Assembly (NCBI GenBank): GCA_904395335.1 | Contig: CAJFNR010000004.1 | Span: 92,604-156,603 of the forward strand | Length of the DNA: 64,000 nt | DNA from: Candidatus Avimonas narfae | GTDB lineage: Bacteria; Bacillota; Clostridia; Oscillospirales; Acutalibacteraceae | Reading direction: 5' to 3' | Shown: positions 48,894-56,918 of the stretch, piece by piece | How positions within the stretch are numbered: the first letter of the stretch is position 1 | Layout: each line of letters starts with the position of its first letter | Program-made: the position numbers and the translations under genes | The notes under the pieces: model-generated | Databases searched by the model: none | Told to the model about the DNA's origin: nothing | The model's input: only the letters and a program-made list of their open reading frames with translations

Positions 48894-49243
48894 GTGAGAA
48901 TATGCTACTATATATCAATAAGAGATACTGAACTAATGCCAAAAAGACGGGGGTTCAGATTTCATTATTTTGCTCCAAAAAGCACCCATCGAAAACCACA
49001 ATATATTGTGGTTGATAGTTTTGTGAAGCGCTATATTGTACTAAATATTGTGTCTTTAGACAGTGGAATGCCCCGAAAAGTGGCTTGAATGCTCACTTTT
49101 CGGGGCTATTTTTGTCTAAAGCCCCGGTTGTGCCGAGGACCGGAAAAGCATGGACGTTCCATAGGAAAATAAAAAATCCTTTTGGTAAAATGAGAGTGCG
49201 GCTTGATAGCTGCGCAGCAATGCCAAAAGGAGATCATTTCAAA
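48894..49243 (+). other. Non-coding stretch at the probable right end of the prophage
   Basis: No convincing gene. It contains a perfect 20-base palindrome AACCACAATA/TATTGTGGTT (48994-49013) and a long hairpin with T-run (49070-49112, annotated separately). Gene type and base composition change here, so the right attachment site may be in this stretch. Confidence 0.45.
49070..49112 (+). terminator. Intrinsic terminator
   Basis: GCCCCGAAAAGTG (49070-49082) pairs with CACTTTTCGGGGC (49094-49106), followed by TATTTTTG. Confidence 0.75.
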
Positions 49244-49432
49244 ATGGCAAATGACAATAATAGTCTAGCGTATAACAACATGGAACTGCTAGTATCATAC
49301 CGTGTTCGTTCCCGTGTCACAGAAAGATGTTCTATGGAGAACATAGGAAATTGGGAAAATCCTGCGAGAACTATGTGATTGGAAAGGAATATACATTATA
49401 GAAGTAGAAGTATGCTCGGATCACGTGTATAT
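49244..49432 (+). pseudogene. Decayed IS200/IS605-type transposase (TnpA) N-terminal part
   Basis: ATG at 49244 with AAAGGAG upstream begins MANDNNSLA, after which the reading must shift several times to recover TTWNC, YHTVFVP, then EIGKILRELCDW and KGIYIIEVEVCSDHVY, the TnpA text up to the HUH region. Single-base losses and in-frame stops interrupt it, and it ends abruptly at about 49432. Non-functional. It marks the right flank of the prophage as an insertion-prone site. Confidence 0.75.
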
Positions 49433-49705
49433 AGCCGCACGATTTTTTTGGCTGGTCTCGCCAGCTGCCGGATTATTCAGGTGTTTGGGAACCCCCTCAC
49501 AATCGGCGGCACGAGGCAGCATTATCCCTTTTTGTGTTTCGTCTTCGTCATCTTTTTCCTTTTCTTTCTTCGGGAAGGGGACTTAAGTTCATAGCAAATA
49601 CAGCGAACCAAAAACGCGATAAAGCTATTTTATCTGGCCGTTCCTTGTCCGATTTAGTCGGTAAACTATAAGCACAACCGAAATGAGGAAAGGGGGTAAA
49701 GACAA
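49433..49705 (+). other. Intergenic stretch with a degenerate copy of the island promoter
   Basis: No gene is recognised between the transposase remnant and 49706. Near its end TGTCC (49646-49650) is followed, after exactly 11 bases, by TAAACT (49662-49667). This matches the spacing of the dyad promoters at 51077, 55416 and 60845, but the left arm (GGCCG) is not GGACA. Possible weak or decayed member. Confidence 0.35.
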
Positions 49706-49999
49706 TTGGATGATGTAAAGATTGTTTTGGAACGGCATGATCACCGCCTGAAAACACTGGAACGCGATATGTCGGATATGCAAGCGATTCAAGCTGAAAT
49801 TCGCACAATGAATGAAACGCTGGTGACGCTTGCAACGGAACTTAAGCACACAAATGAACATCTGAACAGACATGAACAGAAGATTGACGCCATGGAAAGT
49901 CAGCCAAAACAGCGGTTGCAGCAGACTGTAACAGCAATCATTGCAGCGCTGGCAGGTGCACTTGTTTCAACGATTTTCGGAGTTATTGTTGCCGTATAA
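49706..49999 (+). CDS. XhlA-like holin-associated protein
   Basis: 97 residues, TTG start at 49706 behind AAAGGGGG. A long coiled coil (DDVKIVLERHDHRLKTLERDMSDMQAIQAEIRTMNETL) ends in one transmembrane helix (AIIAALAGALVSTIFGVIVAV). This is the layout of hemolysin XhlA family proteins, which sit with a holin and endolysin in PBSX-like lysis cassettes. Here holin and endolysin remnant follow at 50293 and 50690. It is not part of the main prophage, which has its own holin and lysin. Confidence 0.75.
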   Translation: MDDVKIVLERHDHRLKTLERDMSDMQAIQAEIRTMNETLVTLATELKHTNEHLNRHEQKIDAMESQPKQRLQQTVTAIIAALAGALVSTIFGVIVAV

Positions 50000-50000
50000 A

Positions 50001-50292
50001 AATGAGAAGGTAAAAACACGCTAGATCAGAGTGTACATAGGTAAAATTGAAAAAAGCGTATAAACATCAATCCCAGTATCTGGATTACTTTTGCACGCCA
50101 TTCCGCCTCATGGAAAGAATAGGCCCAGGTTTTGCCACAATGCCTGTGCGTTGGCAGTAAGCAGACAGTAATCCCGCTATCCATCGCCGGGAGGCCACAA
50201 TTCTAAAAAATTATATTGTGTTGTGCTGTGCAGGCAATAGTGTCTCGTATACGTTTGGCGTCTTGGAGCGCAACGGAAAGGAATGGTTCTAA
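50001..50292 (+). other. Non-coding gap within decayed lysis cassette
   Basis: About 290 bases without an open frame of note, between the XhlA-like and holin genes, which are usually adjacent. Probably filled by decayed or inserted DNA. No repeat or RNA feature was recognised. Confidence 0.4.
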
Positions 50293-50601
50293 ATGGAATA
50301 TCAGGAATATATAAAGTCTGAATTACTGATTTTGATTCCGGTGTTGTATATCATCGGAATCGGATGTAAAAAGAGCAATCTGGCTGACAAATGGATTCCG
50401 TTACTGCTAGGCGGGATATCCGTTGTTCTGTCTGCAGTGTGGGTGATCTCTACTAGCGATATATCCGGAATCAAAGAATGGCTGTCTGCGGTTTTCACGT
50501 CTGTGACACAGGGGATTTTAATTGCCGGGACCAGTGTATATGCAATCAACTGTACCTACAGGCGAAGAAAAAGTAAAAACAGAGAGGGCGATTTACTTTA
50601 A
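50293..50601 (+). CDS. Phage holin, A118-like
   Basis: 102 residues, ATG at 50293 behind GAAAGGAA. MEYQEYIKSELLILIPVLYIIGIGCKKSNLADKWIPLLLGGISVVLSAVWVIST and ITQGILIAGTSVYA, here VTQGILIAGTSVYAINC, are the three hydrophobic segments and signature of the A118-type holin family. It is a lysis gene of a second, largely lost phage-like element. Intact in sequence. Confidence 0.82.
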   Translation: MEYQEYIKSELLILIPVLYIIGIGCKKSNLADKWIPLLLGGISVVLSAVWVISTSDISGIKEWLSAVFTSVTQGILIAGTSVYAINCTYRRRKSKNREGDLL

Positions 50602-50689
50602 ACACATTCAGGTGGAAATCTTTATCGAAAAAAACAAATGTCGAATCCTTTGCTGTAAGACTTAAATAAAATGTCTTTGATGTACATGT

Positions 50690-51010
50690 TGTTTCGGGCG
50701 GAAATACAGATCGGTGCTTATGCTGTGAAGTTAAATGTACTTGCTATGATGAGTGGGATAAAGGCCAGGGGATATACCGCATTTATTCTTGCAAATGTAG
50801 ATTCAGAATCTCTGCCGGATAAGAGGTGGAAGTTACCTTTGAAAAAGGCGGCCGGGTGAAGTTGACCGCTGATGTAACGGTAGACGGAAAAAGGACATTT
50901 CCGGACGAAGATACAACGCCAGCTTGTATATATGTGAGATCAAAGGAAATCGTGTGGTTGTTTCCATAGTTCAAGCAGGCCCGATTACAGGAAGCTGTTG
51001 ACAAAAAGCA
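50690..51010 (+). pseudogene. Remnant of endolysin C-terminal region
   Basis: The frame at 50690-50810 gives IQIGAYAVKLNVLAMMSGIKARGYTAFI, a SPOR-like repeat. The phase then changes and continues as VTFEKGGRVKLTADVTVDGKRTFPDEDTTPACIYVRSK, and after another shift as KGNRVVVSIVQAGPITGS, the usual C-terminal cell-wall module of clostridial lysins. No start or catalytic domain remains. With the XhlA-like and holin genes it forms the trace of a complete lysis cassette. Confidence 0.6.
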
Positions 51011-51034
51011 CTTAGTAAAAGCATAAGCTGTTCA

Positions 51035-51074
51035 AAAATCTCTTCTTGAAAATTTTCAGGAAGGGATTTTTTAT
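51035..51074 (+). terminator. Intrinsic terminator
   Basis: AAATCTCTTCTTGAAAATTT folds against TCAGGAAGGGATTT, with a TTTTTTATT tail, directly before the dyad promoter at 51077. Confidence 0.6.
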
Positions 51075-51076
51075 TG

Positions 51077-51108
51077 GGACAAGCCTTGTCCAGATTAAAC
51101 ACTAAATT
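51077..51108 (+). promoter_or_regulatory. Island dyad promoter, copy 1
   Basis: GGACAAG-C-CTTGTCC (51077-51091) is a perfect dyad; AGATTAAACAC follows, then TAAATT (51103-51108) as -10. Same spacing as copies at 55416 and 60845. Drives the metallophosphoesterase/transporter pair. Confidence 0.65.
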
Positions 51109-51138
51109 AACGGTATCCAAGAGAAGGGATTGATTTTT

Positions 51139-52218
51139 ATGGAACACACAGTCGGTATTTTACTTTTACTCATCATCACGGCGATGACGATTGCTGCATC
51201 TAGTGTAATATCAACGGAAAAAATGAAGTTTAAAAAGCATACGGTATATTATTCGTTTACAGCAGGTCTGCTGTCGGCGGCGATCAGTTTTTTGACGACA
51301 GACTTTTCCCTTGTTCTCTGTCTGAAGTGGGTTGTTATTGGAATTCTGTTTGCGAATGCATTTCAGCTTTTCTATCTTGTCGTTAAGAGGGTGTACGAAA
51401 GCAAGAAACCAATTTGCTATTATGATGACGGTACTCCTGCTAAATATTACATTACCGGGGATAAGCACCGTAATTTTAAAAAAGTGATCCGGTTCTGCCA
51501 GGATATGAATACTAGGCGGAAGGATGTCTTGATTGTTCTGGGAGACAGCGGTTTCAATTATTATGAGGATGAACGGGACGACAAACTAAAGGCTGAAGCA
51601 GCCAAACTGAATATCACCCTATTTTGTCTACACGGTAACAAGGAGAATCGCCCTCAAAATATTGGTACATACGGTATCCGAAACTTTTGCGGAGGAAAAG
51701 TGTATTATGAGCCGAAATACCCGAATATCTACTTTGCAATTGATGGAGAAATTTATAACTTTGAGAACCATGAGTATTTGGTTGTCGGCGGAGCACACAG
51801 CGTTGATAAACAAACATGTTTGGAAAAAAAATTACCGTATTGGGAAGATGAAATGCCGAATGACGAAACAAAGCAAAAAGTTGAAGCAAAGTTAAAGTCG
51901 TGTCAGTACAAAATCTACGGGATGCTTACTCACACATGCCCTATCGCTTATCTACCAACCGAAATGTTTATGTCTACAAGACAGAATGCTCGAATCAAAC
52001 GCAAACCGAGAGTTATGAAGAAAAGCAAGAAACTTTTCAAGCCGGATATTGATCGTTCAACAGAAGAATGGCTGGGGGAAATCGAAGGCAAGTTAGATTA
52101 CAGTGTCTGGTTTTGCGGTCATTACCACATTGATAAAGAAATCGATAGAATCCACATGATGTGTCAAAATATCCAGCCGTTGCACATGCACGAGGTAAAT
52201 TACAATGACCGCGTTTGA
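51139..52218 (+). CDS. Membrane-anchored metallophosphoesterase
   Basis: 359 residues from ATG at 51139 (AGAAGGG upstream). Two or three N-terminal membrane helices (residues 5-25, 35-55, 60-80) precede a calcineurin-like domain with all metal motifs: ITGDKHRN (GDxH), VLGDSGFNYY (GDxx), CLHGNKENR (GN-HE variant, GNKE), MLTHTCP and FCGHYHIDKE (GHxH). The substrate may be a phosphate ester or cyclic nucleotide; not determinable. Paired by 14-base overlap with the transporter and expressed from the dyad promoter. Confidence 0.82.
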   Translation: MEHTVGILLLLIITAMTIAASSVISTEKMKFKKHTVYYSFTAGLLSAAISFLTTDFSLVLCLKWVVIGILFANAFQLFYLVVKRVYESKKPICYYDDGTPAKYYITGDKHRNFKKVIRFCQDMNTRRKDVLIVLGDSGFNYYEDERDDKLKAEAAKLNITLFCLHGNKENRPQNIGTYGIRNFCGGKVYYEPKYPNIYFAIDGEIYNFENHEYLVVGGAHSVDKQTCLEKKLPYWEDEMPNDETKQKVEAKLKSCQYKIYGMLTHTCPIAYLPTEMFMSTRQNARIKRKPRVMKKSKKLFKPDIDRSTEEWLGEIEGKLDYSVWFCGHYHIDKEIDRIHMMCQNIQPLHMHEVNYNDRV

Positions 52219-53371
52219 AAATCTATTTACCGTCTTAACATCCCCAATTTTCATTATCTTTTTCATTATTATCATCGGGTATTATATCGGAAAAATACAA
52301 ATTAGAGGGATATCGCTTGATCTTGCCGGCGTGTTGATTATTGCCATTTTAAGCGGTGCCGTTCTATCTGCCGCTTTTCCGGAAAGTGCAATTTTAACGG
52401 ATGCATTTCAGGAAAATATAAAATTCCTTTCCTCTCTGGGAACGTCACTTTTTGTTTCTACCATTGGAATATCCTCCGGGTATACCTTGTCGTCTTGTAC
52501 AAAGCTAATTTGCCTGAAATATTTTCTGATGGGAATTACTGTTGTTATAACTGGATTTCTAACTTTCGTTGTGATTGGTCTGATCGATAAAGAGACAGAT
52601 TCTTCCCTATTGCTGGGGATCTTATGCGGTGCCATGACAAGTACACCTGGATTATCGGCAGTACATGATCTGGAGGGTGTCGCTCCTGCGTTGGCGACAG
52701 CAGGGTATGGAAGTGCGTATTTGTTCGGAGTGGTCGGTGTAGTGCTGTTTGTTCAATTTCTGATGAAAAAGCAAGATGAAAACTGCCGAACTGAAACGAA
52801 AAAGGGAAGTCAAAGCAATGCTACAAAGGCAGAGTTGTACGGACTGATTCAGCTTGCGGTCGTCATAGTATCCGGCTGTATTGTCGGTAAACTTGAAATT
52901 CCACAAATCAAATTTAGCTTGGGCAATTCCGGCGGAATATTGTGTTTTGGTATTTTATGGGGCTATATCCGATCAAAAAAATTATGCCGTAATATTCCTA
53001 GCTGCACCCTGGATTTGATCCGAAGTTTGGGCCTGCTTTTCTTCTTCGTCGGCTCCGGATTACCGGCAGGGAATAATTTGCTGTCTGTGCTTCATGTAAA
53101 CTACATCGGATACGGTTTCCTTATCACGTTTATTTCGATGACATGCGGGTATCTAATCAGTCGATTTGTATGTAGATACGATAACATAAAATCTTTGAGT
53201 ATTGTGTGCGGCGGTATGACGAGTACACCGGCCATTGGGGTATTAATGAGAAAAAACAAAAGCCGTGTGGATATTACGGCCTATTCGATAGCATATGTTG
53301 GGGCGTTATTTGCCATGGTTGTGGTTGTAAGATTATTTCCTTTAATTAAGGCTATCCAAAACTTTGTATGA
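52205..53371 (+). CDS. AspT/YidE-family membrane transporter
   Basis: 388 residues, about ten membrane helices. The duplicated signature CGAMTSTPGLSAVHD and CGGMTSTPAIGVL, each with GxMTSTP, defines the aspartate-alanine exchanger / YidE-YbjL family. The central TrkA-C pair that most members carry is absent: residues 195-215 are only a short hydrophilic linker (QDENCRTETKKGSQSNATKAE). Overlaps the metallophosphoesterase gene by 14 bases. It may export or exchange the product or anion linked to its partner; that is inference. Confidence 0.82.
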   Translation: MTAFENLFTVLTSPIFIIFFIIIIGYYIGKIQIRGISLDLAGVLIIAILSGAVLSAAFPESAILTDAFQENIKFLSSLGTSLFVSTIGISSGYTLSSCTKLICLKYFLMGITVVITGFLTFVVIGLIDKETDSSLLLGILCGAMTSTPGLSAVHDLEGVAPALATAGYGSAYLFGVVGVVLFVQFLMKKQDENCRTETKKGSQSNATKAELYGLIQLAVVIVSGCIVGKLEIPQIKFSLGNSGGILCFGILWGYIRSKKLCRNIPSCTLDLIRSLGLLFFFVGSGLPAGNNLLSVLHVNYIGYGFLITFISMTCGYLISRFVCRYDNIKSLSIVCGGMTSTPAIGVLMRKNKSRVDITAYSIAYVGALFAMVVVVRLFPLIKAIQNFV

Positions 53372-53601
53372 ACCACCTGTGTGGAGTGAAATAGAAGCGT
53401 TACTCAGGTGAATTTTTATATATATGAGGGTGGTCGCTATCTGATCGCTGCCTGTGTCGGCAATTTGGCTTGATCCAACTAGACAGCGGTGCAATCATCA
53501 CCGCCGATGCCGTGTTTCATCAGCGACGTAATCTCCGACCATATTGATTTTGCTGCAGCTGTAAATAGGCTTTCAAATCATCCTCAGTTTGAATCATAAA
53601 A
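53372..53601 (+). other. Decayed intergenic region after the transporter
   Basis: A hairpin CACCTG...CAGGTG with ATTTTT (53374-53416) may terminate the transporter unit. The rest carries short protein-like stretches (IQLDSGAIITADAVFHQ) broken by stops, suggesting a lost gene, but the family was not recognised. Confidence 0.4.
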
Positions 53602-53602
53602 A

Positions 53603-53638
53603 TGTCAGGGGAAGGCGCGCCTTCCCCTGACATTTTTT
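53603..53638. terminator. Perfect palindromic terminator
   Basis: TCAGGGGAAGGCGC and GCGCCTTCCCCTGA form a hairpin with almost no loop, followed by CATTTTTTC. It can stop transcription from the left and may protect the convergent ImmA gene. Confidence 0.7.
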
Positions 53639-53778
53639 CATCTTTCAACGCCACAGTTCCGCCTTATTCGCAACCGTTTATTTCGGGCGAATCCCGACAG
53701 AAAGAAAACCGTTTCAGGTGGCATCAGAAAAGTCCAATCCAATTCAAGCTGGTATACGAGACAAAAACGAAAAAATAT

Positions 53779-54327
53779 TTAGTGCTCATCATCATAACAG
53801 CCTGGTATATTCTCTTTCAAGAAATTTGATTGTGCATAAATAGGTTGCTCCAGACGATACCCTTTATTTTTCAGGATTCGAAATTTAAAATCTAGAAGTT
53901 CTGCGGGTACACACAGCTCTTCAGATATACTGAAAAATGTTTTGTCCTTGTCGTTCAGCAATGCAAGCAGATCATTATCCGAGATGATAAGTTCCGCCGC
54001 AAAAAGATTGGCTTCATTTTCTGCAACAGAAAGCGTATCAAACAGCTCTATTTCCTGAAATCCCCGTATTGTCGCCGCCGAGGGATGCAAAACAGCATGT
54101 CCCAATTCATGGCTGCAAAGAAGATGCTGCACGATTGTCCCGGCCCGGCTATTAATGACTATATTTTTTATTCTTGACTGATAAAAGTAAAAGGCCTTGA
54201 GCGTAACTCCGAGATCTTTGTAGCGAACCCGGATTTTTAGTTGCTTACATATTTCAAAAGGATCTCGCGTGCCATACTTTTTCACAAGATTTCCGACAAC
54301 ATCCGATATATATTCAATGGTCGTCAT
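53779..54327 (-). CDS. ImmA/IrrE-family metallopeptidase
   Basis: 182 residues on the minus strand. The zinc site CSHELGHAVLHP (HExxH) and the downstream ENEANLFAAELI (third-ligand glutamate region) are intact. ImmA-type proteases cleave phage and ICE repressors after DNA damage. It lies just downstream of the XRE regulator gene on the same strand, so regulator plus protease form a switch. The target is probably the XRE protein at 54424. Confidence 0.9.
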   Translation of the reverse strand: MTTIEYISDVVGNLVKKYGTRDPFEICKQLKIRVRYKDLGVTLKAFYFYQSRIKNIVINSRAGTIVQHLLCSHELGHAVLHPSAATIRGFQEIELFDTLSVAENEANLFAAELIISDNDLLALLNDKDKTFFSISEELCVPAELLDFKFRILKNKGYRLEQPIYAQSNFLKENIPGCYDDEH

Positions 54328-54423
54328 TGTGCGTGCTCTTCACCTCTCATTGAGAGCAATATTTCTTAAAGCAGAAGTTGGTCATTTATTTGTTTGCACT
54401 TGCAACCCTCCGATAGGAAGTGT

Positions 54424-54879
54424 TCAACTCTTTTTTTGCCTTTTTTTGCTCACACGCTTTTTGGGAGAAAACTTGACGCGGGCTTCTTCTTTTGATTCCA
54501 GATACACCTCCATAATTGCCTGAAAAAAGGTGTCTTTTGCGTCATCGTCAAGCTCGCCGCCGGCAAAGAGAGCCGACGCGCGGGACAAAACTTCGGATGC
54601 TTCTCTGGCTCCGCGGTATCCGTATATTCCTTTTACATCGTCTAAAAACATGTCCTGATCGATATTTTTTTGTGTATCCGTCTCATTTTCATCCATCAAA
54701 TATCCGACTGAAACATTCAATGCTTCCGCCAGCTTTTTAATATTACCACTTCTTGGCATCGTGCCGGTTTGCTCATAGGTATAAAGAGACCGTTCGGAAA
54801 TCCCGGTCTTTTCTGCAAGTTCACTTTGGGATAGATTGAGAGCAAGCCTGGTCTGTTTTATTTTTTCGCCAAATGTCAT
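54424..54879 (-). CDS. XRE-family regulator, ImmA partner
   Basis: 151 residues on the minus strand from ATG at 54879, chosen because GGGGTG lies just upstream on that strand. HTH_3 at the N-terminus (FGEKIKQTRLALNLSQSELAEKTGISERSLYTYEQTGTMP). The C-terminal half (DVKGIYGYRGAREASEVLSRASALFAGGELDDDAKDTFFQAIMEVYLESKEEARVKF) is ICE/phage-repressor-like, likely the cleavage and dimer domain. It should bind the ACTTCCGG-type repeats at 54905-54990. Confidence 0.88.
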   Translation of the reverse strand: MTFGEKIKQTRLALNLSQSELAEKTGISERSLYTYEQTGTMPRSGNIKKLAEALNVSVGYLMDENETDTQKNIDQDMFLDDVKGIYGYRGAREASEVLSRASALFAGGELDDDAKDTFFQAIMEVYLESKEEARVKFSPKKRVSKKRQKKS

Positions 54880-54904
54880 ACGAAACACCCCATAAAAAGT
54901 CCGA

Positions 54905-55000
54905 AAAAAACTTCCGGTTATATATTGACAAACTTCCGGAATCACTGTACAATAATTTTCGCAGATAACTTCTGGTTATTATATTAACACAGAGTAATAC
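54905..55000. promoter_or_regulatory. Multiple operator-like repeats upstream of the XRE gene
   Basis: AACTTCCGGTT, AACTTCCGGAA, AACTTCTGGTT and TACTTCTG occur in one orientation over about 90 bases between the divergent XRE gene and the gene at 55069. Spacing is about 22-42 bases. They are likely binding sites for the XRE protein and cover the promoters in both directions. Confidence 0.55.
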
Positions 55001-55068
55001 TTCTGTCAATAGTATGGAAAGACGGCTACTATTTTTTATTTTATATATCTATATCAAGGAGAGACTAA

Positions 55069-55269
55069 GTGGGGATGGAGCCATTCAAATGTAAAGCAAA
55101 TTGTCCTGTTTGCGGGAGAGGATTATTCCGGGGAGCACCAAATTCTGTTGTAGAAGGCAAGTGTCCCAAATGTGGAATGTACTTGAAAGTACAGTTCACC
55201 AATAGCGGATTTCAGGTGACCACAATCGATGCGGTTATGAAGGATTCCGGTCAGCCAATGAGGAAATAA
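55069..55269 (+). CDS. Com-like zinc-ribbon protein
   Basis: 66 residues, GTG start at 55069 six bases after AAGGAGAG. Text CPVCGRGLFRGAPNSVVEGKCPKCGMYLKV holds two CxxC pairs with the LF and VEGKCPKCG spacing of the Mu Com family, a zinc-finger translational activator of mom in phage Mu. The Mom genes of this window are 36 kb away in the other element, so here it may have another RNA- or DNA-binding task. A strong terminator follows. Confidence 0.68.
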   Translation: MGMEPFKCKANCPVCGRGLFRGAPNSVVEGKCPKCGMYLKVQFTNSGFQVTTIDAVMKDSGQPMRK

Positions 55270-55332
55270 GGCTGATTCCTAAAAAACTGAATATATTTGC
55301 TGAAGAGATAAGTTGAACTTGTTAAGAAATCA

Positions 55333-55398
55333 AGATGAACCTGGCAAATCGAGTATAGCTGTGCGTGCAGCTATATGAGTTTGCCAGGTTCTTTTTTG
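55333..55398 (+). terminator. Strong intrinsic terminator
   Basis: GAACCTGGCAAA pairs with TTTGCCAGGTTC, with an inner GTATAGCTG/CAGCTATAT stem, then TTTTTTG. It isolates the downstream operon from the Com-like gene. Confidence 0.85.
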
Positions 55399-55415
55399 AA
55401 ATTCTTGATTAAATG

Positions 55416-55448
55416 CGGACACTGGTTGTCCGGATTAACCAATAGAAT
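55416..55448 (+). promoter_or_regulatory. Island dyad promoter, copy 2
   Basis: CGGACA-CTGGT-TGTCCG (55416-55432), then GATTAACCAA and TAGAAT (55443-55448) as -10. The predicted start of transcription near 55456 excludes an ATG at 55447 as start of the next gene. Same design as copies at 51077 and 60845. Confidence 0.7.
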
Positions 55449-55473
55449 GCAGACAGAAAGGAAGGTGAGAAAG

Positions 55474-55824
55474 TTGGGAACAGCCGAGAGACGCCAGAAA
55501 ATATTGATCCTGCTTTGTCGGCGCAGGCACGATACAATTGAAAATTTAGCGTCTGAATTCGGCGTTTCCGAAAGAACAATACGGCGAGATATTGAGGCGC
55601 TCAGTGCAACGGATCCGATCTATACCCAAACCGGAAGGCACGGTGGCGTGTATGTTGCAGATGGGTATTATCTGGATCGTCAATATATGTCCAATGAAGA
55701 AATCTCACTGCTGAAAAAAGTACAGGGGGTTGCTCTTCAACAGGGTCAATGTGTGCTAAGCGTTGCAGAAATAAGTTTGCTAGCCAATTTGATTGATATG
55801 TATTCAAAGCCGACAAAAAAGTAA
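55474..55824 (+). CDS. DeoR/HTH_11-type regulator, first gene of the biosynthetic-looking operon
   Basis: 116 residues from TTG at 55474, behind GGAAGGTGAG; this start agrees with the promoter position. HTH: AERRQKILILLCRRRHDTIENLASEFGVSERTIRRDIEALSATDPIYTQTGRHGGVYV, an HTH_11/DeoR winged helix. Only about 45 residues follow, so the usual sugar-phosphate or WYL sensor domain is missing. It may autoregulate the operon as a truncated DNA-binding protein. Next gene starts 14 bases later with AGGAGAGG. Confidence 0.8.
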   Translation: MGTAERRQKILILLCRRRHDTIENLASEFGVSERTIRRDIEALSATDPIYTQTGRHGGVYVADGYYLDRQYMSNEEISLLKKVQGVALQQGQCVLSVAEISLLANLIDMYSKPTKK

Positions 55825-55838
55825 GAAAGGAGAGGAAT

Positions 55839-56915
55839 ATGGACGCAAAAGAAAAAAATCTGTTTTTAAAGCTATGTAGCTTTAAAACGGCAGATTACGA
55901 TGACATCGCTGTATTGTTGCAGAAAGCGGCGTCTCCGGAAGTCCTAGGACATTTGTTTTTTAACCGGATGCAGGCTGTCGCCTATGGTACCTTAGAGAGA
56001 AATGGCCTTCTCGGGAAAGTGAACCGGGAATTTCGGAACTCGCTGAAAGGGGCCTATGAGCAAAACGTGCAGAAAAATGATAGCTTTTTTAAAGCGGTCA
56101 GGTATGTATCCGAGATCCTGGCTTCCCAGAAAGGCCAGTATGCTATGCTGAAAGGCGCTGTGCTCTGCAAAAAGTATCCGAAAGGATATCGGACATCAAA
56201 TAATATTGACCTGCTGGTTTGTCCGGAACGCGTAACCCAAATCGGCAAGGCATTGATTAAGGAGGGATTCCGGCAGGGCGATATCAGAAATGGAACGTTT
56301 ATTCCAGCCAGCCGGAAAGAAATCATTGAATCAAGAATGACACGTGGGGAAACCATTCCCTACATCAAGGAAGTCAATCTGCCCGGGATGCGGTATCTGG
56401 AAGTGGATATCAACTTTTCGCTGGATTATAAAAATAGTACGACAGACACCTTGGAAAGGATGTTGTCTGCCCGGGAAGAAGCTGATTTTGATGGCTTTTA
56501 TGGACAGACACTTTGTCGGGAGGACTTTTTTATCCATCTTTGCGGACATCTGTATAAGGAAGCAACAACACTCCCATGGGTGGAAATGAAGCGCGATATG
56601 ACCTTGTATAAATATTGCGACATCTATCTACTTTTGCATCAAATGACAGCGGAGGATATTGAGAAGCTGTTTCAACGGGCATTTGAATTGGATCTGACGG
56701 CCCTTTGCTGTTTTGCCATTCTCCAGACCGCAGGACTGTTTGAAAAAGTAAATCCTATAGCTGTTGGAAAGGCAAGAGAATGTTTGACTGATCGGGATAA
56801 TTTTCTGAATACTGTGATCTCACCGAAAGACGGTAAAGTCTATCAGTATACAGAAAGTAACATTGCTGACCGTTTCTTTGCAAGAGAGAGACTTAAATTG
56901 TTGGAGGGGGTGTAA
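55839..56915 (+). CDS. NTP_transf_5-type nucleotidyltransferase-like protein with altered active site
   Basis: 358 residues. The family (uncharacterised nucleotidyltransferase, PF14907-like) is seen in YAMLKGAVLCKKYPKGYRTSNNIDLLV, where LKG, Y(P), R and (S)D-x-D normally follow each other, and in VEIN-like LEVDINFSL and LCREDFFIHLCGHLYKEA. The first catalytic aspartate of DxD is asparagine here (NNIDLLV), which may reduce or abolish transfer. Members occur in peptide and polyketide-like clusters of Firmicutes. It is the first enzyme-like gene of the operon under the dyad promoter. Confidence 0.72.
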   Translation: MDAKEKNLFLKLCSFKTADYDDIAVLLQKAASPEVLGHLFFNRMQAVAYGTLERNGLLGKVNREFRNSLKGAYEQNVQKNDSFFKAVRYVSEILASQKGQYAMLKGAVLCKKYPKGYRTSNNIDLLVCPERVTQIGKALIKEGFRQGDIRNGTFIPASRKEIIESRMTRGETIPYIKEVNLPGMRYLEVDINFSLDYKNSTTDTLERMLSAREEADFDGFYGQTLCREDFFIHLCGHLYKEATTLPWVEMKRDMTLYKYCDIYLLLHQMTAEDIEKLFQRAFELDLTALCCFAILQTAGLFEKVNPIAVGKARECLTDRDNFLNTVISPKDGKVYQYTESNIADRFFARERLKLLEGV

Positions 56916-56918
56916 CCG

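Noticed and set aside
48894..49088. 64-residue open frame after the repressor-linked gene
   Set aside because: No ribosome site, no recognisable domain, and it includes a palindrome and the arm of a terminator.
53602..53829. Small protein gene starting at 53602
   Set aside because: Its first codons are the palindromic terminator itself; there is no ribosome site, and it runs into the convergent ImmA gene.
55375..55473. Longer start for the DeoR-like regulator (55375 or 55447)
   Set aside because: The first lies inside the terminator, and the second overlaps the predicted -10 box; TTG at 55474 has the ribosome site and follows the transcription start.
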